Shown: positions 1 through 14,400, numbered from the stretch's first letter. The stretch: DNA of 64,000 bases from Micractinium sp. NFX-FRZ (GCA_029339195.1 JAPTJF010000251.1:1-64000), one strand, 5' to 3'. Made by a program: numbers and translations. The notes: generated from the sequence alone by a model not told the origin.

Positions 1-559
1 CGCTGCCGCCCGGCGCCGCCACGCCATCGCAGCCACCTGCCGCCGCCGGCATACTCGCCGCGCCTCGCTGCTCCGCTTACAGCGTAGGCAACGGCACCTG
101 CCAGCCGAGAAATCTGGCGGAAAGCTGTGCCGCGGGAATGGGAGGGGCATGCTCGAAAACCTCCGCTTGCGCGGGCGGCGCGCTGCGCCCACCCAAGGCC
201 ACAGCACGCGCTGAAGGCCTCTTATCCACGCCGGCCAGGCCGCCAAAGGCGGCCGGACGGCCCGGCCGCCGACCGCAGGGGCCGCGGCCGAGCCGCCAAA
301 CGCGAAGCTCTTTTGTGGTGTGCTCTAGAAGGAAGGAAGGAAGGAAGGAAGGGCCTTTTACATCCCCACAGCCATGTATAAGTTGAGGCCTCCCCACAAA
401 GTTGAACAGGTCGAGGCCCTCCCCATAGGACACGCCAAGGCAACTAAGCAGGTACAGGCCGGACGACATCATCGGGGCTGTTGTGCGGCTGCAGACCTCC
501 TTCTTTGAAGGTTTCGTGTTTCCCCTTCTCACCAATAACCCCCGGGTAGTGAGTGCAAA

Positions 560-1800
560 GGATCACGGTTAAGTGCCAGTGCAGCAAGTGAGTGAGTTGC
601 AGCCTCGTGCTTGGTGCTGCGAGGTGCCGCTGTGGGGCAACCCCCTGCTGTGGCTGCCAGATGGGCAGCCGCTCGTGTCGCAGTTTGGTGACGTGGCAGC
701 CTCCAGCATTCGGCACATCCCGGCGCTCCTTGCGGCACACCATTAGCTGCAGCAGTGCACACCCCGCCAGTACACAGCGGATGTGCGCAGGCAGCTGTTC
801 AACTGGGCGGCGGCTGATGCCTTCCTGGACCTGCAACGCACCCGCGAGCAGTTGGCCACCCTGCTGGCTGTGCTCCCGTTGGCTGGGCAGACAATGCCTG
901 GGTTCCCCTGGGCGAGGGCCCAGGCCAGCCTGGCGGAGCGGCCCCAGAGGCTGACGCCATTGCAGTGATGCTCGGCTCTCTGGGATGGCAGCTTGGTGGC
1001 TCCCCCGTCTCCCTACCCAGCTTCTGTGCTCGGCAGGGCGCTCAGCTGCAGCTGGCTGGCTTGCAGCAGGAGCGGCTGCAGCGCTTTGCTGCCTTTGAGG
1101 TAGAGGCAGCGGCAGACGGCGGGGGCGCTGCAAGCGCCGGCAACGAGGTGGCATGCCTGCTGCTGCGCCTGTGGCAGCTGACTTGGGAGAATCAGCATGA
1201 CCAACAGCGGCCCACAGCCGTGCCCGTGCGGCTCCCCCGACCCTCACCCTGGCCGCCGCCACCCCTACTGGGACTGGCCTGTGGCCGCCGCAGTACGTGC
1301 CACCCTGTTGCTCAGCTTGGTGGGCGGCACCCCACGCGGCTGCAACTCTGGCTGATGCGCACCCCTACTGGCACACATGCCGGTGTGTGGGATGTAGTCT
1401 GCCTGACCGCACTGAGTGCAATGGATGCTGGTCGCCGCCTACCGACAGCTTGCGCGCTGCATGCGCGCCACGCTGAGGAGCGCCCATCCAGCAGTCGCCA
1501 CCCTCCACCACCTCCCCCCTCACCCAGTCAGCTTGTGGCTGGGCCTCAGCGACACGCTGTCGCTCGCTTCTGCGACCTGCTGCAAGACCTGTGTGCGAGG
1601 TGCCAGTTGGCCACCCATTCCTGTGCTTGGCGGTGCAGGTGCACCGTCTACCTTGACTTGCGCTTGCCTTTCCGTTTGTTAGTGCATGCCTGTGTTTCCC
1701 CGGGTGGGCCGCGGCTCTTGGGCCCCGTGGGCGCGTTCTCCTTAGCCCCACGCTGCATTCGTGACGCCCCTTGTGGCTTTAGCTAGCACGGCAACGGGGA
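560..1800 (+). mobile_element. Decayed LINE-like (non-LTR retrotransposon) 3' remnant
   Basis: The forward strand carries broken pieces that look like the region after the reverse transcriptase of an L1-type LINE. Around 617-765 the frame reads VPLWGNPLLW followed by a GQPLVSQFGD-like stretch and then a stop, which is the usual 'PLWxNPLL...G' segment of such elements. Further on, GVWDVVCLTALSAMDAGRR (near 1380-1435) and ARFCDLLQDLCA (near 1560-1590) resemble the C-terminal part, but lie in another frame. Stops and frame changes break it, so it is a remnant and not a gene. The family is recognised by pattern memory only. The 5' limit and the tail (perhaps the A-rich 'aataaagataaaa' near 1843) are uncertain. 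Confidence 0.42.
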
Positions 1801-3408
1801 CGCGGGGTACCGCCTGGTGTTTTGGGTCCCCCCCACTGCAGGAAATAAAGATAAAAGGGAGATTCATAAAAGGCTTCAGAATCCTCCGACACCATAGGGT
1901 CGAGACGGAGCTACAACCCATGCATTCATCGAGAGCCCGCGCAGTTGCAACGCAACCGTCGGCTAGGCAAACCTCGTGCTCAAGTGCCGGAAGTACAGCT
2001 CGATCAACAGACCTTGAGGAGTTTGTCTACTTTGGGGAACAAAGTAGAGGTGTACGAACTATAGAACATATCCTGTTCAAGTATAGTCGTGCCCAAATCG
2101 ATTTTCGAACCCCTATGTTCTTGAAACACTATATATTCACGGTTTCAATTTTCCTGCTTCTCCGCGCTTTTGACGTCAGGCTGCAGCGCGCTCAACAGTC
2201 AGTCAGTCCTCTAGCGTTTTGGAAGCGAGTCAAATCTGCGCGGGGCGGCCGCACGCTCCTACATCCGTACCATGTCAAGGCAAGCAAGCCGCTTTCCCGC
2301 GGTCGACACCCCCGATTTTGGGCGGGAAGCACCGCTAGCAGCGCAGCATTGCCGCAGCGAGGCGGCAATGCGGGCAACACGTTCATCTGCGGCGGCAGCA
2401 ACGAAGGCGACAGCAACTAAGGCAGCAACGAAGGCGGAGGCAGCAACGAAAACGGGGGCATCGGCCGACTGCATCGTCTCAACAGTAAACGCATTCTCAG
2501 GACCGAAAGTGCCAAATAGGTGCGCCATTGAAGCCTGGTTCTGCTCTTGCCATCAGCTTTTCCCCGCAATCCCAGGCGGCGCGGGCGCTGCAGCTGCAGC
2601 GGCAGCGGCGGCAGGAACTAACACCAACCTGGGCCGCACGGCCGCCGTGCTTCGCCGTTCAATTTCTTCTGTCTACGGTAGAAGGTCTGGTAGGAGGTCA
2701 GCATACGCAAGCGCAGTGCGCAGCACTCGCCGGCACGAGTGTCATGCACCCACATGCGCAGCACAGAGACACTCAGGCATGCAAGCTCCCGACACAGAAG
2801 ACGAGTGCGAGCAGTGCAGCTTGTGTCGCTGGAGTACAAGCTGCCGCTTGCCGCCGCCCGCGCTCAGCGGCGCTGTGCCCACCTGGTGTCCTGCGCGACA
2901 GGACCACGCCTCTGCTGCATCCTCCCCTACTGGGCAGCGCACGCTGCCATTCCACCAGCTCAGCGGCATCCATGGAGCACAGATGTAAAATTTACAGGCA
3001 AAGATGGGCACAGGGTGCAAAGGCGATGCAAAACTTAGCCGTTGCAGTGCACCGGGCTGCAAGAGCAAGCATTGGGACAGGCGGTGCGCGCGAAAGTGCA
3101 GGGCTGGCAATGTGTAAAATTCGGTTCATTGCCCGAAGGCAGCTTCATGTGTTGCGCAGGCAGGCACCGCATCCTCTCATGCATTGTGCAGGGCACACGG
3201 GTCGGGTGCAGGGTAAGATGCACGCTCGTGCGCGCTCACGCCAGGGGCATCAGATCCCCGACAGACGGGGTGCTACGGCCGGCCTTCTTGACAGGACGTG
3301 GCCGCCGTGCATGTCCAGCCGCCCCCCGCTGCCCAGAAAGCGGGGGGCAGCTAGAAAAAGCGGCCCCAGGGCCGGCCGCAACCAGGCCTGCCGGGTGCGG
3401 GCAGGTGG
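1801..3408. other. Intergenic stretch without a recognisable gene
   Basis: About 1.6 kb lies between the LINE remnant and the 3' end of the large reverse-strand gene. Bases 1840-2240 are clearly less GC-rich than the surroundings. Near 2395-2455 there is a loose 'aacgaaggcg/agcaacgaag' repeat. Open frames here are GC-rich chance frames without motifs. I see no convincing exon, tRNA or other RNA gene apart from one short hairpin listed separately. Confidence 0.4.
2026..2048 (+). other. Perfect 9-bp hairpin in a lower-GC patch
   Basis: TCTACTTTG and CAAAGTAGA are exact reverse complements separated by GGGAA. The hairpin lies in intergenic DNA and no function can be assigned. Confidence 0.35.
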
Positions 3409-6400
3409 CTAGAAGAAGGGGCCCCAGGGCGGGCCGCCCTCTATGGCGGCCTCCTCTTCCATGTCCAGCATCCCCTCCTCATCCTCCAGCTCATCCTCAT
3501 CAAACTCATCCTCCTCGTCCAGAGGGTCCTGCGGGTGGGGGGCACAATTGGTCCTGAGGCACACGACTGGGACGAGGGAATCCTTGCCACAACACTTGAC
3601 AAAGGGTACATTGCGGGGTGTCAGTGCCAACCATCGACCCTTTTCCACCGCCCACCCACCGGACTTCTCCAGCCCTTCTGCCCATGCCACACCCACCCAG
3701 TGCCTCACCCGGCCGCCGCCCTCGGCACTGCCAGCGGGGAGGTGCCGCAACGGCCCAGGCGCACCACACCCACAACCTGGCCACAGGCCTGGCGGACCAT
3801 TGCCCGTCAGCATGCCCATGTTCACCCACCCGTCAAAGCCACACACGCACCCACCCACAGGCACCCACCTCGTCATCCCAGTCGCCGTCCTCGAATGCGC
3901 CGGCGGGGAAATGCAGCCCTGCTGGCCCCATGATGCCCACGTTCATCCCTTCCATAGCGTCCATAGCGTGCGCCATGTTGAAGGGGTCAAACGGGTCAAA
4001 GGGCGCTGCAGGGAGAAAACAAAAGGTAAATTAAAAATTGTAAATCAACGGAGCCGTAGTTGCAGGGGTCAAATACGCCAAGGGGGTGACAAAAGCGAGG
4101 CAGCGCGGCACGAAGCAAGGCCAGCAGCGTCAGCAGCGGCAGCTGACGCCCACACCGGCAGCAGCCCATGCCTCAACCGAAGCTCACCATGATTGTTGTT
4201 GCCAAACCAGGGGGGCGGCGGCTGAGGCAGCAGCGGGTTGCCTGCAGCATCGAGCACCGGCGGCGGGGCCCCGGCGCCCCCCGCAGCGGCGGCAGCGGCT
4301 GCTAATGCCGCTGCGCGCCGTTCGGTTGACACCGCCTCTGCGTCTGCTGCCACAGCCACTTGGCAGCTGAGCACAGCTGCCCAGTCGCCTGCAGAGCGGG
4401 AAACGGATCCGTTTGCGGTTGTTGTGAGTGAATATGCAGGCGGGAGCTGATGTTCCTTCAAAGCCTGCGCGGCAGGGCAAACGGGCGGGGCACATGCGCG
4501 ATACATGGCGGGCCAGGGATACGGTGTGTTGGGCGAGGGAGGTGGCGGGGCACAGGGGTGCCGACAGGCGCAAAGGCAGGAAGGCACCCGCATCACCTCT
4601 GCCCAACTCGCCCACCACCCTCACTGCCTGCAAGCCCGCCAACTCCCGGCGCACCCCTGCCCCCCGAAACTGCAGCCAGACCAACCGTCTCTGCCAGGCC
4701 TCGCATTCCCACCCGATCCACTAAAACCCCAAACAACAGCCGGCCCACCTGAGTCTGCCAGCAGCGCCGCCTCCGTCGCGTGCACCACTTCCCGCCCCAA
4801 GGCTGCCACCGCCGGCGGCAGACTGTTGTCCCCGTCACCGCGCGACAGCAGGCGCTGCAGCACCCAGAAGGGAGCCGAGTCTGCCAGGTCGGGCGCAGCA
4901 CCCGGCTGGCGAGCCAGCGCCAGCAGTGCAGCGGCCGTCGCGGCGTGCACCTCGGGCGCGCACTCCCTGCAAGCCAGGGAGGGGACACGGGCGGGCCGGC
5001 AGGCGTCGCGGGCGCTGAGCTTTCCGTGCACGTGTGATCCGAGGGAGGGAAGGGGGATGTCGCCGTGCACCCTGGCGCTGCGTCCGAAGCGCACTGGCTG
5101 GTTTACAGGGCGTCTTCTGGGCGTGTACCGCACGGCCAGGCACAGCTGCTGGGTCATGTGCTCTAGGGCAGCGCTTTGCGCACAGGAGGGAGTGCACAGG
5201 CACGCATTCCCTCTCCCCCAGCCAGCATGCCTCCTGCCTGCCCGCCCCCGCCCCGCCCTGCCCCACTGCTCACATGCAGAGCAGCGTGAGCAGCGTGCCG
5301 CCCACAAGGCGCAGCTTGGGTGCCGCAGCGTTGGAGCCAGCCAGGCGCACGGGGCCATCCAGCGTTGCAAAGCTCTCCTCCCTGCTTGACATGTGTGCAC
5401 AGCAGGGAAGCTCAGCAGAGAGCAGGGAAGCTCAGCAGACAAGTCCAGCAGGTATCCCAGCACGGCAGGCATGCAGCCGAGGGGAGGGAGCACAGCTCTC
5501 GTGAGGGCGCTGCAGCTCAGCGCCCACAGCTGGCAGGCAAGGCACACTGCCGCCTGCTTGCGCTGCCTGCCGGGCCCCCGTCAGGCTGGTGCGGTGTGGG
5601 AGAGGATGACCGATGGGTGCTTGGAGGCTGCGCAAGCGGTCCCGCCCTCTGCATGCATCTGCACTGGCAAGGCATACAGCCCAGCCAGGCCCCCAAACCA
5701 CAGCGCTTCCCGCTGCCCCGGCCACCAAACTGCCGCCCTCACACTCTTGCCTGCCTGCGCGCGCTCAGGCCCCTGCCCAGCCACCCAACCACCTGCTGCC
5801 CTCAGGACACTTGCCTGCTGTCTGTGCGTGCACTGGCCGTGGGGTTGTCCATCGCCGTGAGAGCAAACAAGTCATACGGCCGCTCCCGAGGGTCGCCAGG
5901 CGCGCGCCGCGCTGCGGCAGCCGCTGCAGCCTGTGCAGCCGCCGCCACGGCGGCGCGGCCGGTGCGCACCTCCGGTGGCTGCAGCTGCGCTCGGTGCTGC
6001 AGCCACCACTGCAGCACTTCGACGGCGCTCACAGGCCTGTGGGGGCAAGGGGAGGAGGGAGGAGAGACAGGGTGTGGATGGGGTGGGATGGCAGGGGGCT
6101 CCTGCCTGCAGCCGCTGCTGGCTGGGTGTCACGCAGGTGTTGCACTGAACGCGCTGCCAGGTGCAGCTGTAGGTGTGAAGAGGCTCCGACAAGCGCTTGT
6201 GGCGGCAGCTGTAGCTTTGGCTACACAGGTGGCGAGGCTCTGCAATGGCACAGCTGCCCGCAGCTAGGGCCAACCCAAGCAGGCCCACCCGCTCACCAGT
6301 GGCTGCAAAGCGCCGCCGGCACTGCGCTGCTGGGTGGCTGCCGCGGCAGGAAGGCCTGGCGGGGGCGCACGCCCGGCCGTGGCTGCGCCGCCCCCGCCCC

Positions 6401-6934
6401 TGCCCCAGGCCCGAACCCGGGGAGCGCTGCAAATGCTGCGGCTGCTGCCCCTGCCGCTGGCCCGAGCCCGGGAAGTGCCGCTATTGCTACTACTTCCCCT
6501 AGTGCTGCTGCTGCCGCCCCCGCTGCTTCTGCCAGGTGGGCCATCCCCTGCTGCGCTGCACCCTGAGGTGGCGCCTCACCCTGCTGCTGCTGCTGCTGCT
6601 GCTGGGGCAAGGGCGCAACTGGCGCCGCCGCAGCGCCAGCCACGTGCTGCTCGCCGCCCGCAGCTGCCGCCTGGGCCTGTGGCGCAGGCGGCACCGGAAC
6701 GGGAGGGCCCGGAGGCGCCAGGGGCCCGGGGGGCAGCAGCTGCCGGGCGCGCCACTGCGCATAGTTGCTGGCTCGCCAGTTCTCCTGAGTGCCGGCTGTC
6801 AGCCACATCAGCACCCGCTGCACCGCCGTCTGCACAAGAGCGACCTCCACTGGGCTGCCCCCTACCCGCAGGCTGCCTGTCAGCGGCTCCCCTGCTGCTG
6901 CTGCTGCTGCTGCTGCGCCTCCTGCTGCTGCCGC

Positions 6935-6966
<32 letters not shown>

Positions 6967-8373
6967 ACGAGGGCGCTGCGCCCGACTGCCCCCCTGCTGC
7001 TGCAGCAGCTGCGGCACTGCCTGGCGGCTCAGCAGCGGCAGATACAGCAGCGGCCTTGCCCTGCCTGCCGCTGCGTCGGCGCCTCTTAATGGCTGGCTGC
7101 TGCTCCTCTTCATTATCCTGCTCCTCCACCTGCTGCCGTTGCTGCTGCCCTGCTGCCGCCGTCGCCCGTGCTGCAGCTCCCGCATCTGCAGCCCCGGCAG
7201 TGGCGGCGCTGTTGGCTGCTGCTGAAGGCGACGCTTCCGGCGCTGCTGCATCCACGGCAGGGACCACGGTGCAGGCACGCAGCATGCGCAGCAGGGTGGG
7301 CGGCGCCAGCCACGTGAGCCGCAGGGCGCCGCTGCCGTTTGGGCGGTCGGCGGCCACCGCCAGCACATCCTGCCAAGCGGGAGAACAGGGACAGAGAGGC
7401 GCAACGTGCAGCGTGTCTCACTATGGTTGGCACACTCCACGCAAGTGCAGGCTCACAAGCATGCGAGCCAAACTTGGCACGAATGGCAGTACTACCAGGG
7501 GTGCGGGGCAGTGTGTTGTGTGCCGGCGTGCCAGCCAGCCATCTGCCCCCTACATCCCTTCATCAGCTGGCCACCCCTCCGAACCACCCACCCCACCCAC
7601 GAACCAGTATGAGCGGGGAGAGCAGCTTTCAAGCACATGGCATGACTGCTGCCAGCCCGGCAGCGCAAGCTTCCACCCCACCCACCAGCCCACCACCACC
7701 CGCCCACCAGCATGTGAGAGGAGAGCAGCTTCCAGGCAGACGGCATGCCCGCCAGGTGGGCGGCGCCCGCGCCGCCTCCCGCTCGCGCCGCCAGGTGCAG
7801 CACGCAGCACAGCAGCGAGAGCGGGGCGGAGTGCTTGAGCCTGCCGGGGGCACAACAGGTGCAGTGAAGGCCAGGCGAGTTGCACGGGCACCAGTGGGAG
7901 CAGCGCGAGCAGTGCAGTGCACGCAAGACGGGTTGATAGCAGGCGCACAAGGCGCGGCGGAAAAGCGGCACCGCACAACTGCATCCAGCAGGAGAAAGCT
8001 TGCGGGCAGACAGACCAGCAAGAGTGATGCCCCGCTATGCCCTCACGCATGCTCCCTCGAACGCCCTCACTCACTCGGTCAAACAATCACGTTGCCCTAA
8101 CAGATGGCCACCCACCTCTGTTGAGGATACGAGTGTTGTCTCCACGCCATCTGCTGCCTCGCCCATACCCTCAGAGCCAGCCCAGGCACAGCTGTCCCAA
8201 CGCGCCTTCCCTTACAGATGCACGCCCCTCCCCCCCCAGAGCCTCACCTTGAGATGGTGGTGCTGCCGCCGTGCCGGCTGATGCCCTCCTCCATTGTTTC
8301 CACCAGCCTCGTGCCCAGGCTGTCTGCCAGGGGCAGCAGCGCCAGCAGTGCCGAATCTAGCGCCGCCTCTGCT

Positions 8374-8412
<39 letters not shown>

Positions 8413-11400
8413 TGCTGCTGGCCTTGCCCTTGTGAGCCGGGCGCTGCTGCCGCCGCCGCGTCCGCCGCCGCCGCACCGCCGTCCTGCCGGCTGGCGCGGC
8501 TGCGAGTCGCACGCTTTGGTGGCGCCGCCTCCTGCTCCGGCTGCTGCTGCTGCTGCTGCTCATCAGCACCCTGCTGCTGGTCGCCCGCGTCCTGCTGCCC
8601 AGCGGCCTGGTGGCGCAGGAGCGGCAGGAGCGCCACGGGGAGCGCCTGGCTGAGCAGCAGCAGGACTTCATTCAGGGCAAAGGCGCGGCTCTGGGGGCCG
8701 TCCTCACCGGCGTCGTGATGGTACGGGTACTGCAGGCAGGGCGGGGTGGAAAGGCAGGAGAGCAGGCAGGCGGGGTGGAAGGGCAGGGGAGCAGGCAGGC
8801 GGGTTGAAAAGCAGGGGAGCAGGCAGGAGGGGTTGAAAGACAGGGAGAGCAGGCAGACAAGCAGCATTCCTGCCCTCACCTGGCCCCCGCCCACCCATCC
8901 CCTTTCCATACTCATAAGACAGCTCTGCCGCTTGCCTGGAGCATGGCATCCTCCTGCTGCCCCACCACCCCAACTTTTGCGTCACCCGCTGTCCCACACC
9001 TCGCCAGACTACCGTCCCACCCCGATGCACTGCACCGCCCACCTGATCATACTCAGACGACAGCTCGGCCGCCCTCCAGAGCGCTGTGTCCTGCTGCTGC
9101 CGGTGGCGCGCCGTGCCCGTGGCGGGGGAGGGGACAGAGCTGGCCAGCGGCAGCAGCGGGGGCGCACGCAGCGTGGCGCTTGCCATCTCAAGAGCCACTT
9201 GAGCAACCTGAAGGCAGGGGAATAGAAAGAGGGCACTTGATGCAAGGGGCCATGACAATGCCAGGTCAGGTGGCGGCATAAGGGAAGCATGAGCAGGCAG
9301 CGAAGTTAGGCAAAGGTGGGTGGGGTTGGAGGAGCAACTTGCGGCACCAGGGCAGTGTTGGGGACGCAGGTACGAGCGGGCTTCGGGGGAACCAACTGGC
9401 CAGGGGGCATGTACAATGTCATGCTCAGCCAGCACCTGGTGTATTCCCTATGCTCCGCAAGTGAGAGCATAGAGGCGGGCACCTCACCTGCAGCAGCGCG
9501 CTTGCATCCGCAGCCAGCGCTTCAGCCGCAGCAGGTGGCTGCACACATGGCCGGCCCGTCACCACCGCCGCAGCGGCGGCAGAAGGCGCCGCCACCGCCA
9601 GTGCGGCCGGCACGGCCGGCTGCTCGGGTGCCAGTGCGTCCTCCCCCTCCTCCTCCTCCTCCTCCTCCTCCTGCTCGTCCTCCTGCTGCTGCTGCTGCTG
9701 CTCTTCCATTTCCTGCTGCATAGCAAGCACAGCGGCCTGTGCTTCCTGCGCCGCCTGCGCCGCAGCGGCTGCCTGCACCTGCGCATGCTGCAGATCCTGC
9801 TGCGCCTGCTGCAGCGCCTGCTGGTGCATGTCCAGCAGCGCCTGCATGCCAGGTGGCAGCTCCAGCTCCAGCATTTCTAGCAGGTGGTGCGGCAGCCCCG
9901 CTGCTGCCACCTCTGCCAGGCCCGGCAGCGCTGCCGGCTGCAGCAGCAGAGGCTCCAAAGCCTCTGCCATCAGTGCCAGCACAGCACGCAGCAGCAGGCA
10001 GCACGCCCGCAGACTGCTGGTGTGCGTCAACACCGCCCCGCCGCTGCCGCCGCGGCCGCTGGTGCTGCTGCTGGCACCGCCGGCGGGCGGGCCCAGCAAC
10101 GCCAGGCACGCGCGCAGCTGTGCAGCGGCTGCCCCTGCAAGCGTGCGCAGCAGTGGGCGCGCCGCTTGCAGCTGCGCGTGCTCTGCCGCTGCCGCCTGGG
10201 GTGCCAGGCTGGCGCTGCTTTGCAGGTACTTGAGCCCACTGTCGGACAACATGGCAGCCACGTGCCAGTCCCTGCACAGGGGAGTGAAGGTGCGCATGGG
10301 ACGTGGGGTGCAACCGGGAGCGAAGGTGCACATGGGAAGTGAAGGTGCATGGCGGCTCTGGAGGCATAGCGCGGTGGCAGCTGCCTGCAGGGTCATCGCC
10401 TGCCAGAGTGGCCCGCCCGAGTGGCCCGCCCGCCTGCCCGCCTGTCTCCCTGCCCTCCCCTTGCCAGCCAATGCCCTGCCGCTTCCGGAGGAAGCCACAG
10501 CCATACCCCCTCCATGCCCACCTGCGCGCGACGGCGCTGACGGCGCAGCCCAGCAGCAGGCCCAGCGTGCCCCCCTGGCGCAGCCAGCCCCACAGCGGCA
10601 CCGCCCCAGCGGGGCTGTACTTGGGGGCGAGCTGCAGGTAGGCGGCGGCCCAGCAGGCGGCGGCAGAGCGGGGGGACGGCAGTGCCAGCATGGCACGCAC
10701 ATCCAACGTGACCTGCACAGCGAGGGCAGCGGAGAGGCAAGAGGCAAGGGGATGCCGACGTCGGCAGGGCAGCAGATGTCAGGAAGTGAAGGCGTGAACA
10801 CTCAGCCTGGCAGGTGGGGTACAGCAAGGTACGCGCCAGGCAGGCAGGCAGGCAGGCAGGCAGTTGAGCCCATCCCATAGTAGCAGCCAAAATAGCCTGC
10901 ACGCCGGCCCCCTGGCCCGCCAGCCAGTTGCATGCACAGCGCACTCAGCACAGCGCACCAGCACGCCTGCATTTCCCACAATGGCCAGCACTGTTCCCAC
11001 TCCCACTCTGCCTGCAAGTCTTTGAGGCAGGCTGCCTATGGCTCGGCTAGGCTTGATCAGTTCAGCCACTCACCCAGTTGAAGGGGCTGCTGGCCAGCGC
11101 GGGCGGCAGGTGGGGCGGCAGTGCGTGCCGGTCCAGCCCCTCTGCATTGTGCACCAGCCCCGTATTGAGCAGGACGCCCACTGTGTGGCTCTGCAGGACA
11201 GGGCAGGGAGAGGGTAAGCAGTATAGAGGGGGCAACTGTGTACACCTGCCCGTGCTGGCCACGCCTGCACTGTGGCTCTGCAGGGCAATGGGCGGCGTGG
11301 GCAAGCAGCGAGCAGAGGCGGGGCACGAGCGCGCACATGGACCAGCGCTGCCCCCAGGCAGCCACCCCTGCCGGCTGCCGTCATCTCCCCGCTGCCCCTT

Positions 11401-14400
11401 GCCTCCCAAAACGATCCCACCCTGCGCACTGCTCCCCGGTGTCAGCAGCACAGCAGGCAGCTGCGTCTCGCGCCTCCCCCAGCCCCCGCCTGCTGCTGCG
11501 CCTCGCGCTTCCCTCAGCCCTGCCCCTGCCTGCCCCACGCTCGAGTGCCCTCCTGCAAGCACCAGCTGCCCACCCACCCACCTTGAGCACGGAGCCAGCG
11601 GTCCTCAACAGCGCGGGCGGCGGCGGCGCCTCGGGCGCGCCGGGCACGAGTGCCGCCTCGGGCGCCGCCAGCGCGGGCACGTCGCTGAAGGCGGTGTCCT
11701 GCAGCAGGGCGGCGGCCTCCGCCAGCACCGCCTCTTGCAGGTCCAGGATGAGTTCCTGGAAGAGGACGTGGCTCTGCACGGGGTGGGTGTGCAAATAACC
11801 GGTGCTGTTGTTACGGTTGTGTTATAATACACCTATTAAGAAATGAGGCTTCCGCCAGGCTCCTGGAAGAGGGCGCGGCTCTGCACGGGGTGAAGAAGCA
11901 CGCAGGGGAGAAGCAACAGGGGGATCAACGTGGGGGCACTCAGGCAGGAGTGTCATGCGACACTGGGGAGTGGGCGGCGCAAGCAGCGGGTGGCTATCCA
12001 GCTTGTGCCTGCAGGCCAATGTGCGGGCTGTCCAGGCAGCTCAGGGGGGTCCATGCTGATGGCACAATTCATAACACGCCTCTTGTGTAAGTGCCTTGCA
12101 TTTGCCAGGAGGCAATCCGTGAGCAGCTTTGCAACAATGCTCGCTTCCCCTGTATCTGTGCATGTTCCTCTTCCAATGTGGCAGCTCACCTGCGCAAGCG
12201 GGTTGTCTGCAAGCAGCTGCCGCGCCACGCTGCGCGCAGCGCACTGAAGCAGCGACCCCTCGCGCGCCGGCCGCAGCTGGCCCTGCTTCTGCCGCAGGAA
12301 CGAGCTCAAGCCTGCGGGGCACATGGGCAGGAGGGGCAATACGCCCCAGGAAATCAGGAGGTGCAAAGTGCAGGTCCAGCAGGTGATGCTGCAAGTGGCG
12401 CCAGTGCAGCCTGGCCCGCCACACACCCACTCCTCACCGCTACGCCCCCCGCCCCCTCAGGCAAGCGCCCGCCCACACGACATGGGGCCGAGCCAGCCCA
12501 ACACTTGCTGTGGCCCTGCCTTGCCTTGCCGTGCAGAGACAAAGCCCACCCACCTTCCGCATGCTGCGCCAGGCCCCGCTGCATGCTGCGCTCAAACAGC
12601 AGCAGGTCTGTGAAGGCCGAGACCCCCGCGCCTGCCGCCGTGCGCGGCACCAGCGAGCTGCGAGTCAGCAGCGCCATGGCGGCAGCGCGGCTGGTGCCGC
12701 GCATGGCCACGCGCAGGTGCCGGGCCAGCGACCAGAGCACTGCAGCGGGTGCGGCGCGGTGTGCGGGGAGGGCGGGCAGGTGAGCGGGCGGGCGTGCCAC
12801 ATAGCAGGACAGGGGATGCCGGTTCTGCAGGGCAGTGCTGGATCCACCCTCTCTCTTCTCACACCGGCCCGCCTGCGTTTCCGCAGCAACCTGTCGCTAA
12901 ATGTGTCGGTTGCCATGACCTCCAACCTACCTATTCTCAATCCGTGTTGCCAATCAGCCCTTCCGGCCCCCATCTGCCTCTCTGGCCAGTTGCCTGCTTG
13001 CACACCCCCAGACAGAGCACGCGGCGCCCACAGCCGCCCAGCCAGCCCTTGTAACTGGACGCCACTCCAGCCGCGGCCTCATCCCATCTGACCATTGCAG
13101 CCCACCTGGGAACTGGCCCACCACCTGCCAGGCCACCTCCCGCACGCACTCGCTCCACACGGCCGGCAGGCGCATGCCACCCTCCAGGAAGAGCGCCCAC
13201 CTGCAGCAGGGGGGGTGCCGCAGACATGTGTGAGCGGAGCGAGGCTGGGTGGCGACAGCAGCGGGCAGCACCAATATCAGACGCATGATGCCATGCTGTA
13301 TGGCAAGTTCACCAATGCTTGGGGCGTGTTGCCTGCTGCCGAGACCCCCTCGCGCAACAGCATCCCTGCCTGGTCGTCTGCGAAGTGAAGCGCAAAGGAA
13401 CCAAAGGTACGCAAGCACGGCTTACCGCTCTTCAGGTGTTGTCAGCCGCTCCCACAGCTGTGCCAGGCGGCGCGCAAACGCGGTGCGCGTGGCGGCAGGC
13501 AGCGCCACTGTGCAGTACTGCGGGTGCGCTGCCGTGATGGTGAGGTCCTGTGTATGTGTAAGAGGGCAGGGCAGGGGTGAGCGCGGGGAAGTGCGTGGGG
13601 CGAGTCAGCGCTTGGAAGACGCGTTAGGCGGACCGGCCGCCTTGCTCTCCAAGCCATCCCTGGCGAGCGGTTGGGCCAGCACACATGCCCAGTAGCACCA
13701 AAGCAAGTGCAAACCACATCACACTGAGCGGTGCCTGTCGCTTGCGCGCTTCTCCCGCCATCCACCCATCCACCTGTTGCATCTCAAGTGCCTCTACAAT
13801 GTACCGCTGGCCTCAGCAGGCCCTCACCCAGCCTAAAAGGCTCCTTAACCCCCTCGCCCCACCAATTCGCCCACCCACCTTCAGCAGCTGCAGCGCCACG
13901 GGTTCGTAGCCGCCGCCCAGCGTGCTCAGCGCACGCACCAGGCCCAGCGCGTCCTCGAAGCCCAGCCCCATGCCGCTGCGCACCTCCATGGGCCCTGCAA
14001 GCATGAAGACGAGGGATGTGTGTTGCATCAGCGTGAGGAAGTCTTGTGAACTAACACCCGCGTGCTGTGAGCCTACTTGCGCCCTGCATGTGGGCGGGCA
14101 AGCGACCGGGAGGAACCAGATGTGCAGCGGAAGCAAGCATGCACACAGAAGCATGCACACCAGGCTGGTTTGGACCACCGCCAATCCACGGGCGGGCACG
14201 GAGCATTGAAGCGCAACACCACAGGTTCCGGACGTCCCATGCACGCTCAAACGGTGAGGCAGCCGCACAAAGTGCCGGCGCATGAGCACATGCAGACGCC
14301 CAGCGCATGGGCGTGCATCAACTGTGGCAGGCCGTCCGGCAGGCAGGCGGGCGGGCAGGCTCACAGATTCCCGCCGCGTTGGGGCTGCCCAGCGCTTCAG

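Noticed and set aside
965..1786. A complete 273-residue forward gene
   Set aside because: Only fragments match LINE C-terminal patterns and the upstream part continues in another frame with stops; treated as remnant.
2095..2175. A reverse-strand tRNA suggested by 'ggggttcgaaaatc'
   Set aside because: Only the T-loop-like stretch fits. No matching acceptor stem, D-arm or anticodon arm can be folded around it.
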